Positions 50,717 to 60,488 are shown, counted from the stretch's first letter. The stretch is DNA of 64,000 bases from Halobacteriovoraceae bacterium (GCA_002711995.1 PASN01000001.1:207018-271017), one strand, 5' to 3'. Notes: generated by a model not told the origin, from the letters alone. Made by a program: numbers and translations.

Positions 50717-53700
50717 TGCAGCTCCCCCCTATGTTCCACATCTTTTGAGTGTTCCTTAAGCGGACCTCTCTTTATTGCATTGTATTCTCTGTTTTTAGGT
50801 GGGTGCTTTACGTTTTGATCAACACTTTCATCTATACTTCCAAACTTATTGGTTAAGCTCACTACTCCAGTGAAAAATACCGGCGAGAAAAAGATTATCA
50901 AAAGTGTCGTTGAAGTAATGCCCCCAACTAACCCTATACCAATTGAATTTTGAGCGCCAGAGCCCGGGCCGCTAGCAAAAGCAAGGGGAAGAACGCCAAG
51001 GACAAAGGTAAAGGATGTCATTAGGATTGGCCTGAATCTTCTTTTGCACGCCTCTATTGCGGCTTCTTTTGGACTCACCCCTCGCTCTCGAATGTTTCTT
51101 GCAAATTCCACAATAAGGATTGCATTCTTAGCGGCAAGGCCCATTGTGAGAAGCACGCCGACTTTAAAATAAACATCATTTGACTGTCCCGTCAGCCAGG
51201 TCGCTAATGCAGCTCCAAAAACCCCCAATGGTAAAACTAAAATAATAGAAAAAGGAATCGACCAACTCTCGTATAGGGCAGCAAGGCTTAAAAATATTGC
51301 GAATATGGACAGTCCATAAAGTGCAAATACTTGCCCTTGAGCTTGGCGTTGTTCATAGGAAAGACCAGTCCACTCAATTCCTATTCCATCAGGAAGTTTC
51401 TTTATTAGTGACAAGATCTCCTTCATTGCCTCTCCAGCGCTCGAGCCTGGAGCCGCCTCTCCTTGAATTTCATAAGCTGGTTGGCCGTTAAAGCGCTGTA
51501 ACTGAGGAGATCCAAAAATCCACTTACCTGTCGAGAAATCGCTAAACGATACCATTTCGTTTTTATCATTCTTTGCATACCACAATGACAAATCAGAAGG
51601 TGTCATTCTGTAAGGGGCCTGCCCTTGGAGAAATACTCTTTTAACTCTTCCATTCTCTATGTAATCATTTACGTAAAGGCCTCCCCACGCAATAGCAAGA
51701 GTATTGTTCATAACTGAGGTCGGTATTCCCATAGCGCGCGCCTTAACATCGTCCAGTTCGACTTTGTATTGCGGGTTGTCCTCCAAAGCATTGGCCCTTA
51801 CGTTGGTAATAACTGGATTTTTCCTAGCAAGCCCTAGGAGTTGGTCTTTGGATTCAACAAGTTTTTCATGGCCTAGTCCAACTCTGTCCACCAGCCTAAA
51901 TTGAAAACCGCTAGCATTCCCCAATTGAGATATAGGAGGGGGCACCACCGCAAAAACCATAGCATCTTTAATTTGGGAAAACTTTTGATTTGCTTTGTCC
52001 GCAATTGAAAAAACACTGGCCTCTCCCTCCTTGCGCTCCTCATAAGGCCTTAATAAAGAGAATCCAATTGCGGTGTTTTGCCCCTGCCCACTAAAACTGA
52101 AGCCCGCTACTGTGAAAAGATCCGCAATCACATCTTCACTTTCATCAAGGTAAAACTTTTCCACTTCTTTGACAGTTTTCATCGTTCTATCAAAGGAAGC
52201 TCCTGGCGGTCCTTGCACAATGGTAATTAAACGTCCCTGATCTTCATTAGGTAAAAACTCTTCAGGAATGAGGAGAAAGATAAAAATGGTAGCGGCCACA
52301 ATACCTAAGAAGACCAAGACTGCAAGTTTCCATTGTTTAAGCGTCCACTTAACAGCTGAGTCGTATCCCTTTGCGACCTTGTCATAGCCCTTGTTGAACC
52401 ATCCAAAAAGCTTGGAGCTTTTGCCATTGCCTTTCAAAAGACTCCCCGCCAAGGAGGGAGCAAATGTTAAGGCCATAAATAGTGAAATAGTCATAGAGCA
52501 GAGAATTGTTACAGAAAACTGACGGTAAATGACACCAGTAGAACCAGAGAAAAATGTCATTGGGGTAAATACCGCCCATATAACAACTGTGGTGCCTATC
52601 AGGGCTCCTGTTAACTCTTTCATTGATTTTTTAGCAGCTTCCTTTGCGCCATCTTCGCCATTGTTTTCCAAAGAACTTTTAACATTTTCTGTAACAACGA
52701 TTGCATCATCAACAAGCATTCCTATGGAAAGAACTAAAGCGAACATTGTGAGAATATTTATAGAGTATCCTAAGACAGAAAGAGCAGCGAGTGTTCCCAA
52801 AAGCACTACAGGTATGGCCACTCCTGGAATCAGTGTCGCTCTGCCACTTTGTAAAAAGAGGTACATTACGGCCAAAACAAGAATGAGCGCCAACCCAAGA
52901 GTTCTACCCACCTCCCACATAGATGTTTTAATAAAGGGCGAAACATCAACAGGGTAAGAGACCCTCATGTCCTTTGGAAAATTGGGGCGAATTTGCTCAA
53001 TCCTATCTTTCACACCTTGAATAGTTTCTAAAGCGTTTGCACCAGAGGCTAAACTGATGCCAAAGCCCGCGGCGGCCTTTCGATTGAAGCGCCGAATAGA
53101 CCCATAATTCTCTGCTCCAACCTCAATCTTAGCGACATCTCCCAGTTTAACCGATGATCCATCTGGGAGTGTTCTGAGAATAATGTCAGAAAACTCACCA
53201 GGTGTTTCCATCAGCGTTTGAGACATAATTGTGGCGTTGACTTGAGTTCCCTCCACAGCGGGGGCTCCTCCTAACTGACCGGCCGCAAGTTGCAGATTTT
53301 GGGAGCGAATAGCACTGACAACCTCAGGTGCCGTGACTTTATAGTTAAACATACTTGAAGGATCCAGCCATATTCTCATGGCGTGCTGAGATCCAAAATT
53401 TTGAACTCGGCCAACTCCTTTGACACGACTAACAGGCTCCACAATATTGGATGAAACGTAGTCAGATATTTTAACCTGGTCAAGCTCCCCTTTTTCAGAG
53501 TAAAAGCCCGCCACAAGCAGAAATGTCCCACTGGATTTAGTGACTGAGATTCCCAGTTCCTGTGCCTGAGAAGGCAGTTGAGGAAGGGCCTGAGACAATT
53601 TATTTTGAGTTTGAACTTGTGCAATATCTGGATCTGTCCCAGTTTCAAAAGTTAAAATGATTTCAGAGACACCTGAGCTTGAACTGATGGACGTAAAGTA

Positions 53701-53931
53701 TCTTAAGTTATCGATACCGGTTAGATTTTGCTCAATAACTTGGGTAACAGTATTTTTCAATGTTTCGGCCGATGCTCCAGGGTAGGTAGCTCGCACAGTA
53801 ACTTGAGGCGGAGCGATTTCAGGATATTGCGCAATGGGAAGTGACTGGAATGCCAACATGCCAGCAGCAGATATCAAAATAGCTATAACCCACGCGAAGA
53901 CTGGCCGATCAATAAAGAAGTTTGACAACAT
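50713..53931 (-). CDS. RND multidrug efflux permease (AcrB/HAE1 family)
   Basis: This 1072-residue inner-membrane pump exports drugs, dyes or bile-like substances using protons. It begins FFIDRPVFAWVIAILISAAG, and has PQVTVRATYPGASAETL and the proton-relay aspartates (about 406-407) in SIGMLVDDAIVVTENV. The later part includes FPPPISQLGNASG-like VVPPPISQLGNASGFQF and LVEFARNIRERG. Twelve helices are expected. The 3' end overlaps the channel gene and the 5' end lies 4 bases from the adaptor gene. The last 35 residues form a charged tail, longer than usual. Confidence 0.96.
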   Translation of the reverse strand: MLSNFFIDRPVFAWVIAILISAAGMLAFQSLPIAQYPEIAPPQVTVRATYPGASAETLKNTVTQVIEQNLTGIDNLRYFTSISSSSGVSEIILTFETGTDPDIAQVQTQNKLSQALPQLPSQAQELGISVTKSSGTFLLVAGFYSEKGELDQVKISDYVSSNIVEPVSRVKGVGRVQNFGSQHAMRIWLDPSSMFNYKVTAPEVVSAIRSQNLQLAAGQLGGAPAVEGTQVNATIMSQTLMETPGEFSDIILRTLPDGSSVKLGDVAKIEVGAENYGSIRRFNRKAAAGFGISLASGANALETIQGVKDRIEQIRPNFPKDMRVSYPVDVSPFIKTSMWEVGRTLGLALILVLAVMYLFLQSGRATLIPGVAIPVVLLGTLAALSVLGYSINILTMFALVLSIGMLVDDAIVVTENVKSSLENNGEDGAKEAAKKSMKELTGALIGTTVVIWAVFTPMTFFSGSTGVIYRQFSVTILCSMTISLFMALTFAPSLAGSLLKGNGKSSKLFGWFNKGYDKVAKGYDSAVKWTLKQWKLAVLVFLGIVAATIFIFLLIPEEFLPNEDQGRLITIVQGPPGASFDRTMKTVKEVEKFYLDESEDVIADLFTVAGFSFSGQGQNTAIGFSLLRPYEERKEGEASVFSIADKANQKFSQIKDAMVFAVVPPPISQLGNASGFQFRLVDRVGLGHEKLVESKDQLLGLARKNPVITNVRANALEDNPQYKVELDDVKARAMGIPTSVMNNTLAIAWGGLYVNDYIENGRVKRVFLQGQAPYRMTPSDLSLWYAKNDKNEMVSFSDFSTGKWIFGSPQLQRFNGQPAYEIQGEAAPGSSAGEAMKEILSLIKKLPDGIGIEWTGLSYEQRQAQGQVFALYGLSIFAIFLSLAALYESWSIPFSIILVLPLGVFGAALATWLTGQSNDVYFKVGVLLTMGLAAKNAILIVEFARNIRERGVSPKEAAIEACKRRFRPILMTSFTFVLGVLPLAFASGPGSGAQNSIGIGLVGGITSTTLLIIFFSPVFFTGVVSLTNKFGSIDESVDQNVKHPPKNREYNAIKRGPLKEHSKDVEHRGELQ

Positions 53932-53934
53932 TGA

Positions 53935-55089
53935 TTATTCGCCCAGTTTCATGTTTTCATTCTCTAACTCAGGGATGGCCTTTACTTTAATGTTTGGTCG
54001 AAGCTTAAAGAAGTTGTTAACTACAACTCTCTCACCTCCTTTAAGTCCATCACGCACCATCCAGAACTTTTCAAACATAGAACTGGTTCTCACGGCCTGC
54101 TTGTTTAAATTGTTATTTTGATCAATAGTCCAAACGTAGGCCTGACCACTTCTATCTCTGGTTACGGCCTTTTGAGGCACGAGGGTCACCATGCTCTTTC
54201 CAATATTCTCCACCGAGGCGCGAACAAACATTCCTGGAAGCAGCGCTCTATTTGGATTGGGGAAAACAGCTCTTAATTCAACGGTTCCGCTGCTCTCATT
54301 AACGGAAAGCTCCCTGGCCTCAAGTTGACCTTTATGAGGGTACTCCTCTTTTAACTCATTCAATATGAGGGAAACACTGATTGAATCCTTTCCATTCTCA
54401 TATCCACCAAAACGATTTCTCAAACCTAACATTTCTGAGCTTGGTTGAGAGAGATCAACATACACCGGATCAAGTTGCCTTATAACAGCAAGGGGCCGTG
54501 CTTGATTAAGAGTTACCAATGCACCCTCTGTAAAAGCTGTCTTGCCAATAAATCCGGAGATGGGGGCATAAACTTTGGTATACTTTAGATCAATCTCTGC
54601 GTTTCTAACTTCCGCTTTAAAGAGAGAAACTTGCGCCTTGGCCTCACCAAGTCCTGCCACAGCATCGTCTAACTCCTGTCGACTGATGGCGTTTTGGCCT
54701 ACCAGTTTTCTATACCTTTTTGCTAGAGAACTTCGGTTCTTCAAAGTAGCCTTAGCACTTTTTAGGTTGGCCTTGGCCCTTGATAGCGCAGCCTCGTATC
54801 TTTCGGGATCTATTTGGTAGAGCTGTTGCCCTTTTTGAACCTCACTTCCCTGTTTGAATAAACGTTTTTGAATTATCCCACTCACTTGGGGTCTTATTTC
54901 TGCACTTTTGAATGCGGCAACACGTCCCGGAAGCTCTGTCGTGACAGGAACTTCTCGAGAAACAGCTTTAACAAACTCGACTTCCAAGCTCTGCTCAGGG
55001 GGACGCCCCTCGCTTTGCTGTTTTTGAGCTTGCTGATCACAACTTATGTGGAGAATTAAGAAAATAATAAGTAAAAAGCGCTCAAACAT
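53935..55089 (-). CDS. RND efflux adaptor (AcrA-like membrane fusion protein)
   Basis: This 384-residue periplasmic adaptor starts at ATG 55089 behind GAGGCG. It has a lipobox in LILHISCDQ, so it is anchored by lipid. The lipoyl halves are VAAFKSAEIRPQVSGIIQKR and YTKVYAPISGFIGKTAFTEG, with a hairpin of helices (LSRAKANLKSAKATLKNRSS) between. A long frame from 55122 would displace the lipid site and is rejected. Adaptor, permease and channel are adjacent, so this is a full tripartite pump. Confidence 0.94.
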   Translation of the reverse strand: MFERFLLIIFLILHISCDQQAQKQQSEGRPPEQSLEVEFVKAVSREVPVTTELPGRVAAFKSAEIRPQVSGIIQKRLFKQGSEVQKGQQLYQIDPERYEAALSRAKANLKSAKATLKNRSSLAKRYRKLVGQNAISRQELDDAVAGLGEAKAQVSLFKAEVRNAEIDLKYTKVYAPISGFIGKTAFTEGALVTLNQARPLAVIRQLDPVYVDLSQPSSEMLGLRNRFGGYENGKDSISVSLILNELKEEYPHKGQLEARELSVNESSGTVELRAVFPNPNRALLPGMFVRASVENIGKSMVTLVPQKAVTRDRSGQAYVWTIDQNNNLNKQAVRTSSMFEKFWMVRDGLKGGERVVVNNFFKLRPNIKVKAIPELENENMKLGE

Positions 55090-55252
55090 ATCGCCTCGTC
55101 CGCACATTAAAGGATGAATCATACCAGTCTACTTTGTGGTGCCCAAGATTTAGAGTTGGACTGCGGCCAGATAAACTTTGATTTGCGCTTATGCTAGAGC
55201 GGGAATAGTTTTTGCATCCTTACAAAGTTAAATACGTGTATAAGGCTAATGA

Positions 55253-58015
55253 ATGCAGGATGAGAAAAAAACTCTTAATAGAGTATGTAAATTAATAGAG
55301 GTCTCAATACCTGACTTGGAACTTAATCAAATAAAAGTTCAAAAGAATACTTCCCTGTCTCAGGAACTGGGCATGGACAGTTTGACGCAGGTAGAACTTC
55401 TTCACAGAGTGGAAAAAGAATTTGAGACAGGCATCGATCAAGATGATTTTATTGAAATTGACACACCCAGCGATATAGCAAAACTTTTAACCTCCAAGGC
55501 CGGCCTAAATAGCATAAAGGTTCCTAGGAGAACAAAAATACAAACGACAGGCGCTAGGTTAGATTGTAAACCAAAATCTCTCCAGCACCTTTTAAAAGTT
55601 CGAGCCACCAACTCGCCCGAATCCACATGCCTTCACATTAAAAATGATGATGAGTCCTACTTCGAGATAACCTACATGCTCTTATGGGAGAAGAGTTTGC
55701 TATTTGCAAGTTCCATAAAAAAGCGTGGTATCAATTTGGGGGACCGGGTCGCAATTATGCTTCCAACCTCCCCAGAGTATTTTTACAGCTTTCTTGGTGT
55801 TTTATTGGCCGGTGGGGTTCCCGTGCCGGCCTATCCTCCCATGAAGAAAGGTCAACTCAAAGAACACCTCAACCGTCATGTAAAAATTTTTAATAATTGC
55901 CAGGCACGAGGATTAATTGCAGCGAAAGAGCTTTCCCCATTCCTGGCAGGTTTAAGAACAAAGGCTGATTCGGTTTCTTGGAGTGTGTCTCCCAACCAGT
56001 TGGGCAACAAAATAACCGAGAGGACCTTCTCCCCTGAACTTGCAGACCTAGATGACCGAGCGCTAATTCAATACACTTCTGGAAGCACAGGAGATCCAAA
56101 AGGAGTAAGTCTTACCCACAGACAGTTGTTTGAAAATATAAAGGCCATGGGAAAAGCACTGGAAATAAGTCAAGAAGACATTGTTGCCAGTTGGCTTCCC
56201 CTATACCACGATATGGGTTTAATTGGTGCCTGGATGAGTTCGTTATACTTCGGATGCCCATTAGTATTAATGTCTCCAATTCAATTTATAATTCGCCCCC
56301 TTGACTGGCTTTGGATGATTCATCATTTTAAGGCCACGATCTCAGCGGCTCCAAGCTTTGCCTACGAGCTTTGTCTAAAGCGTGCCCAAGAAGATATGCT
56401 TGAAGGACTTAATCTCTCATCTTGGAGGGCCGCACTAAATGGTTCAGAGCCGGTTAGCACAGCAACCATCAAGAATTTTCATAAGCAGTTTTCAAAATAT
56501 GGGTTTAAAAAAGAGGCATTCATGCCTGTTTATGGGCTGGCCGAGAATGCGGTGGGACTTTCATTTACACCCATCAATAGGGGGCCACTTATAACCTGCT
56601 TTGACCGTGATAGTCTTATGAAGAAAGGATTTGCAGCACCAGGCACAGAGAGTGGTCCTAGTATTGAGCTACCTTCTTGTGGACGGTCTTTGCCCTCAAA
56701 CTTGATTAGGGTCGTTGGGAAGAATGGACATACTCTGCACGAAGGGATGGAGGGAGAAATAGAATTTATAGGTCCCTCCACAACTAACGGATACTTTAAC
56801 TCGCCAAAGAAAAACCAAGAATTATTTCACAACTCTTGGGTCAGGAGTGGAGACTTAGGCTTCTTTTACCAAGGTGAGTTGTATATTAGCGGACGAAAAA
56901 AAGACATGATCATTAAGGCCGGTAAAAATATATTCCCGCAGGAGCTAGAGGAAAGAGTTGGAGATCTAAATGGAATCAGAAAGGGATGTGTGGCAGTTTT
57001 TGGACTGTCTCCAACCCAAGGCCATGGGGAGGAGAAACTTGCAGTTGTCGCAGAAACAAGGGTTAAGGATAAAAAAACAAGGCAGAAGATAGTTAGCAAC
57101 ATAAAAAGGCTAACATGGAGCTTGCTTGAAACAAGTGCGGATGTAGTCATACTCTCACCTCCCCACACGGTATTAAAAACCTCAAGCGGAAAGATTAGAA
57201 GAGCTGCTGTTAAGAATGCCTATCAAGAAGGTCAACTGAGCAAGAACCGGCCGCTCAACGATAAAATTTTTACTCTTGGTAAAAAGGCACTGGCCATGCT
57301 TTGGAAATTATACTTAGTCATGGTGGCTTTTTTTATAGGGATCCCTGCTGTTATTTTAATAAAGCTCGTGCCTGAGAAACAAAGATGGAAAACTGCCCGG
57401 ACTGCCATCAAGTTTTTACTATTTGTGGCATTTATAAAAATAGAACGTGAAGTTGCACAAAACAACGTTAGAGCGCCTTTAATATTTGTATCCAATCATA
57501 GAAGTTTTTTGGACCCATTTCTTCTTTTTGCGCACCTCGAAACTCCTGTTGTATTTCTTGCTAAGAAAGAACTGTCACATAATTATCTAGTTCACTCCCT
57601 TCTCAGTTCTTTTGGCACATTGTTTGTTGATCGTGAAAATCCCACAAGTGCCTTAAAGACTCTAAGACAAGCTAAACAGATCTTAAAAGACTCTGGAAAA
57701 TCACTATGTTTTTTCCCGGAAGGAAGGATTGCTCCTTCAAATGATCTAATTCGCTTTCGCTCCGGCGCATTCGACCTTGCCGCAGATTTAGACGTTTGCG
57801 TTGTTCCAGTCGTAATAATAGGAAGTGAGCACGCTTTCTCAAAAGAGACTTTCTGGCCAAGGCCACGCATAACCATTTCAATTAAAATCTTAAAGCCCAT
57901 AAGTCCCCCTAGGGATAAAACCCTACCAACATGGGATAGGGTTTCTTGGTTAAAAAACCAGTCTAAAGAGGAAATGTTCAAAGGCCTGAATTCCACTTCA
58001 TCGGGAACAAGTTAG
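55253..58015 (+). CDS. ACP - fatty-acyl-AMP ligase - PlsC acyltransferase fusion
   Basis: This 920-residue protein joins three functions. Residues 1-85 are an acyl carrier domain, with Ser43 in LGMDSLTQVEL as the phosphopantetheine site. Residues about 105-650 are an adenylating ligase of FAAL type: QYTSGSTGDPKGVSLTH (from about 273), MPVYGLAENAVGLSF, VRSGDLGFFYQGELYISGRKKD and IIKAGKNIFPQELE. A membrane helix lies around 675-700. Residues about 725-900 are a PlsC-type acyltransferase with SNHRSFLDP (His749, Asp754) and CFFPEGRIAPS. It could activate a fatty acid, load it on its own carrier and pass it to a lipid. The gene stands alone and divergent from the efflux operon. Confidence 0.9.
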   Translation: MQDEKKTLNRVCKLIEVSIPDLELNQIKVQKNTSLSQELGMDSLTQVELLHRVEKEFETGIDQDDFIEIDTPSDIAKLLTSKAGLNSIKVPRRTKIQTTGARLDCKPKSLQHLLKVRATNSPESTCLHIKNDDESYFEITYMLLWEKSLLFASSIKKRGINLGDRVAIMLPTSPEYFYSFLGVLLAGGVPVPAYPPMKKGQLKEHLNRHVKIFNNCQARGLIAAKELSPFLAGLRTKADSVSWSVSPNQLGNKITERTFSPELADLDDRALIQYTSGSTGDPKGVSLTHRQLFENIKAMGKALEISQEDIVASWLPLYHDMGLIGAWMSSLYFGCPLVLMSPIQFIIRPLDWLWMIHHFKATISAAPSFAYELCLKRAQEDMLEGLNLSSWRAALNGSEPVSTATIKNFHKQFSKYGFKKEAFMPVYGLAENAVGLSFTPINRGPLITCFDRDSLMKKGFAAPGTESGPSIELPSCGRSLPSNLIRVVGKNGHTLHEGMEGEIEFIGPSTTNGYFNSPKKNQELFHNSWVRSGDLGFFYQGELYISGRKKDMIIKAGKNIFPQELEERVGDLNGIRKGCVAVFGLSPTQGHGEEKLAVVAETRVKDKKTRQKIVSNIKRLTWSLLETSADVVILSPPHTVLKTSSGKIRRAAVKNAYQEGQLSKNRPLNDKIFTLGKKALAMLWKLYLVMVAFFIGIPAVILIKLVPEKQRWKTARTAIKFLLFVAFIKIEREVAQNNVRAPLIFVSNHRSFLDPFLLFAHLETPVVFLAKKELSHNYLVHSLLSSFGTLFVDRENPTSALKTLRQAKQILKDSGKSLCFFPEGRIAPSNDLIRFRSGAFDLAADLDVCVVPVVIIGSEHAFSKETFWPRPRITISIKILKPISPPRDKTLPTWDRVSWLKNQSKEEMFKGLNSTSSGTS

Positions 58016-58021
58016 AAATAA

Positions 58022-58729
58022 CTACAGTTTGAAACTTTTATGCCTTCTCATTTTCTGAGTAAAACCTAAGCTCATAAGCGTAGACAGGTGCATGTTGGGA
58101 TTTTCACTCAGTCTTTTCTTCATAAGTAGAATCATAATATTAATATGATCAAGACTGGGGTATTTTTGAAATACCTCATTATAGTTTTTAACATCTATTC
58201 GATGAGACCAAAGATCGGCCACATCAATGCCCGCTCCATAGTGTAAGTACTTAAGCTCCTTATTCTTATTCTCTGCTTGTCCCACGGCATCATGAAGAAG
58301 TATCATTTCATGTAAAATTTCTAATTCCTTCTTGTTAAACGTGTCTTTGCAATGGCCACAGGCCTCGTCTGCGCCTACGACCTCAAATGTGGTGCCAGTG
58401 CAATTTCTCATGAGTCCTAAATCATGGAGGAGCGAACCTGCGAAAAATACTTCTTCATCCACTCTCTCTCCTGCAATGGACATCATTATCTTTCCAAACG
58501 AATAACTTCTAAGTCCATGATTAAAAAGTGCTGGATGATTCAAATCCTTTGCCAACTTCAAAATGTTTGAAACCCTATCGCTTTTTGGAATCTCCCAATC
58601 TTTCACACTGATGTATCCTCCCCTACTAGACCCCAGGAGCTTTTTTGCCTTATAAAATGTTTCATGAACCTCATGCTTTACCAGATTTTTAATTAGCCCA
58701 CACTTGCTTGGCGCTTTTAATGCTTTCAT
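58022..58729 (-). CDS. HD-domain phosphohydrolase-like protein
   Basis: This 235-residue protein starts at ATG 58729, behind AAAGGAGTTGG. The HD metal motif is seen as FNHGLRSYSFGK (His71) and GSLLHDLGLM (His102, Asp103), with a later LHEMILLHDAVGQ. HD proteins hydrolyse phosphomonoesters or nucleotides. Cysteines in ACGHCKDTF could bind an extra metal. A longer frame from 58840 overlaps the divergent regulator and adds an unlikely hydrophobic start. The gene is divergent from the AraC-type regulator. Confidence 0.82.
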   Translation of the reverse strand: MKALKAPSKCGLIKNLVKHEVHETFYKAKKLLGSSRGGYISVKDWEIPKSDRVSNILKLAKDLNHPALFNHGLRSYSFGKIMMSIAGERVDEEVFFAGSLLHDLGLMRNCTGTTFEVVGADEACGHCKDTFNKKELEILHEMILLHDAVGQAENKNKELKYLHYGAGIDVADLWSHRIDVKNYNEVFQKYPSLDHINIMILLMKKRLSENPNMHLSTLMSLGFTQKMRRHKSFKL

Positions 58730-58763
58730 TCCAACTCCTTTTTCTATGCATTTTAGAAAAATC

Positions 58764-58792
58764 TTGACCAAAAAGGCATTGGCATATACGAC
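58764..58792 (+). promoter_or_regulatory. Candidate promoter of the GlxA-type regulator
   Basis: TTGACC (58764-58769) is followed 17 bases later by TACGAC (58787-58792), with TATACG overlapping it at 15 bases. Either would place the transcript start within a few bases of the ATG at 58800, so the message may be leaderless. No ribosome site is seen before that ATG. Confidence 0.4.
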
Positions 58793-58799
58793 ATATTCT

Positions 58800-59684
58800 A
58801 TGCAAAACACGCCAATAGATTTACATATTTTAGATTTCAAGGGCTCACTTCAAAGTGTGCCCTTTACCTTTAAGGATCACTTTGAAATCGCGCAAAAGAT
58901 TATTTCAGGTTTTGAGTTTCGCTTAAGTTTGGAATCAGAGACTCCAAGGAAGTCGGCCAGAAAGGGAGCTTATTTACTTATTCCCCCCACCCTTGCACCA
59001 TCCCCCCCAACAAAGCGTGAGGCCTCTCTTATAAAATCATATCTTAGTAAAGGAAAAGTAATCGCCTGCTGTGGAGGAGTTATAAAGTTAGCGCACTTAG
59101 GTGTGTTAGATGATAAAGAGGTGACTTCTCATTGGATGTTTCAAGAATCGTTGAAGAGAAATTTTCCAAGGGTCAGGCCATCACTTCACAAAACTTTGGT
59201 TCAAGATCAAAACATCATCACCACCGGTGGTATCCAAAGCTATTTAGATGTTATTTGTTTCATCGTTAAGAGTACAATGGGTACAGCAGCGGCACGAAAG
59301 TACAACCAATTTGTCCAAGGTTATGGTGTTAGAGATTTTCAAATACCCACAATTGAAAAGAAAGAAACGGAGCTAGAGAAATTGTTTAAAGTGTTCGACA
59401 GATACAGATCTGAGGAGCTTCATTTAAAGTTCATGGCAAATGAGCACAATATGAGTACTAGAAGCTTTCAAAGACACATAAAGCTTAACTACAAAATCAA
59501 TTTGAGGAAAGCACTAAAGGAGTATCGCATCCAGAAGATTAAATCTTTACTGGAAAAAGGTTTTCCCATCAAACAGATTTCACACGAAGTTGGTTTCCAG
59601 GACGACGTAAGTCTAAGACGTTTTTTTAAACAAGAATTCAAGATGCCAATATCTGAGTACAGAAAACTCCTACAGTTAATCTAA
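58800..59684 (+). CDS. GlxA-type AraC family transcriptional regulator
   Basis: This 294-residue protein has a DJ-1/PfpI-like N-terminal domain (IDLHILDFKGSLQSVPF, KVIACCGGVIKLAHLGVLDD, SHWMFQESLKRNFP) and an AraC-type double helix-turn-helix at the end: MSTRSFQRHIKLNYKINLRK and IKQISHEVGFQDDVSLRRFF. GlxA-like proteins sense small nitrogen compounds. Two cysteines sit side by side at the usual nucleophile position (ACCGG). I take ATG at 58800, which starts at the first clear DJ-1 strand; the frame from 58704 would run through the divergent gene's start. The target is not known. Confidence 0.85.
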   Translation: MQNTPIDLHILDFKGSLQSVPFTFKDHFEIAQKIISGFEFRLSLESETPRKSARKGAYLLIPPTLAPSPPTKREASLIKSYLSKGKVIACCGGVIKLAHLGVLDDKEVTSHWMFQESLKRNFPRVRPSLHKTLVQDQNIITTGGIQSYLDVICFIVKSTMGTAAARKYNQFVQGYGVRDFQIPTIEKKETELEKLFKVFDRYRSEELHLKFMANEHNMSTRSFQRHIKLNYKINLRKALKEYRIQKIKSLLEKGFPIKQISHEVGFQDDVSLRRFFKQEFKMPISEYRKLLQLI

Positions 59685-59739
59685 AGTTAAGATCAAAGCC
59701 CTTTACTCTTAGAACTACATAGATGGCAAGCGACATGCA

Positions 59740-59773
59740 TAAGGAGGTGATCATACCTTCGTACAAGGAGGAG
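59740..59773 (+). promoter_or_regulatory. Tandem extended Shine-Dalgarno-like sites
   Basis: TAAGGAGGTGATC (59740-59752) would pair with the full 3' tail of typical 16S rRNA over 13 bases, but no start codon is placed 5-9 bases after it. A second site, AAGGAGGAG, follows at 59765-59773, right before an ATG at 59774 that opens a 17-codon frame overlapping the next gene. This may be a ribosome standby region. Confidence 0.4.
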
Positions 59774-59796
59774 ATGGCCCTACGAGGAATTCAGAA

Positions 59797-60369
59797 ATGT
59801 TATCACTTTCCACAAGTCTGCTTTTGATCTTACTTATAGCTTCCTGCTCAACTAGCGTTCGTTGTCCTCAGTCAAGGCCTTCTAAGCAATTTGCTTTAAT
59901 TGATCATGGCAAGCATGCAAGCCTAGTTCTTCCCGTTAAAGATGGTAAGCTTATTCGTTATGTCTACGGAGATTGGAGCTATTACGCTTTGAATGATACT
60001 AGTCTGCTTTCAGGTATTAAGGCCCTTCTATGGCCAACAGAGTCCGCCATTGGGATGATGAGTTTGCCTGGCCCTATAAGTAAAAAAAATATAACTGAAC
60101 AGCTTAAGGTCGGAATTGAGAATAGTTACATTTTAAATGCCCATCCAGAAGCTATTAGGAAGTTAAATCAAAGCTTGAACGCACTTTTTTTGAAACACTC
60201 AGACAAGATGATCTATAACTCTAAATATGATTTGAACTTTGTACCGCTAGGCCGTGCTTATTGGATCTTCAATAACTCAAACCAAAAGACAGCTTCGTGG
60301 ATTGAGGAGCTCGGCTGCGAAGTTAAAGGCCTAACTCTTTCATCCTCTTGGCGGGTGCTTGATCCGTAG
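59797..60369 (+). CDS. DUF2459-like lipoprotein
   Basis: This 190-residue protein starts MLSLSTSLLLILLIASCSTS; the lipobox IASC gives Cys17 as the lipidated residue. The mature part, FALIDHGKHASLVLP followed by LIRYVYGDWSYYAL, resembles the DUF2459 family, in which a histidine after a glycine and a tyrosine-rich segment recur. The C-terminal section ends CEVKGLTLSSSWRVLDP. Function of the family is unknown. ATG is preceded by CGAGGA. The long, site-rich leader before it is unusual. Confidence 0.65.
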   Translation: MLSLSTSLLLILLIASCSTSVRCPQSRPSKQFALIDHGKHASLVLPVKDGKLIRYVYGDWSYYALNDTSLLSGIKALLWPTESAIGMMSLPGPISKKNITEQLKVGIENSYILNAHPEAIRKLNQSLNALFLKHSDKMIYNSKYDLNFVPLGRAYWIFNNSNQKTASWIEELGCEVKGLTLSSSWRVLDP

Positions 60370-60401
60370 TGGGCACCATTCATTCAGGCACTTGCCAATG
60401 G

Positions 60402-60438
60402 ATAAAAATAAAAAGTCTCTGCCTTAACATACAGAGAC
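60402..60438 (-). terminator. Terminator after the 132-residue secreted protein
   Basis: On the minus strand GTCTCTG ... CAGAGAC forms a 7-bp stem with a 10-base loop followed by TTTTTATTTTTAT. It lies right behind the stop of the secreted protein gene at 60489. Confidence 0.8.
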
Positions 60439-60488
60439 CTATTCGTTGGAAATATCATCTTAGGAAAAGACCAAGAAGGCTCTAAAAG

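Noticed and set aside
58730-58840. N-terminal extension of the HD-domain gene
   Set aside because: It overlaps the divergent regulator's start and lacks a ribosome site, while ATG 58729 follows AAAGGAGTTGG.
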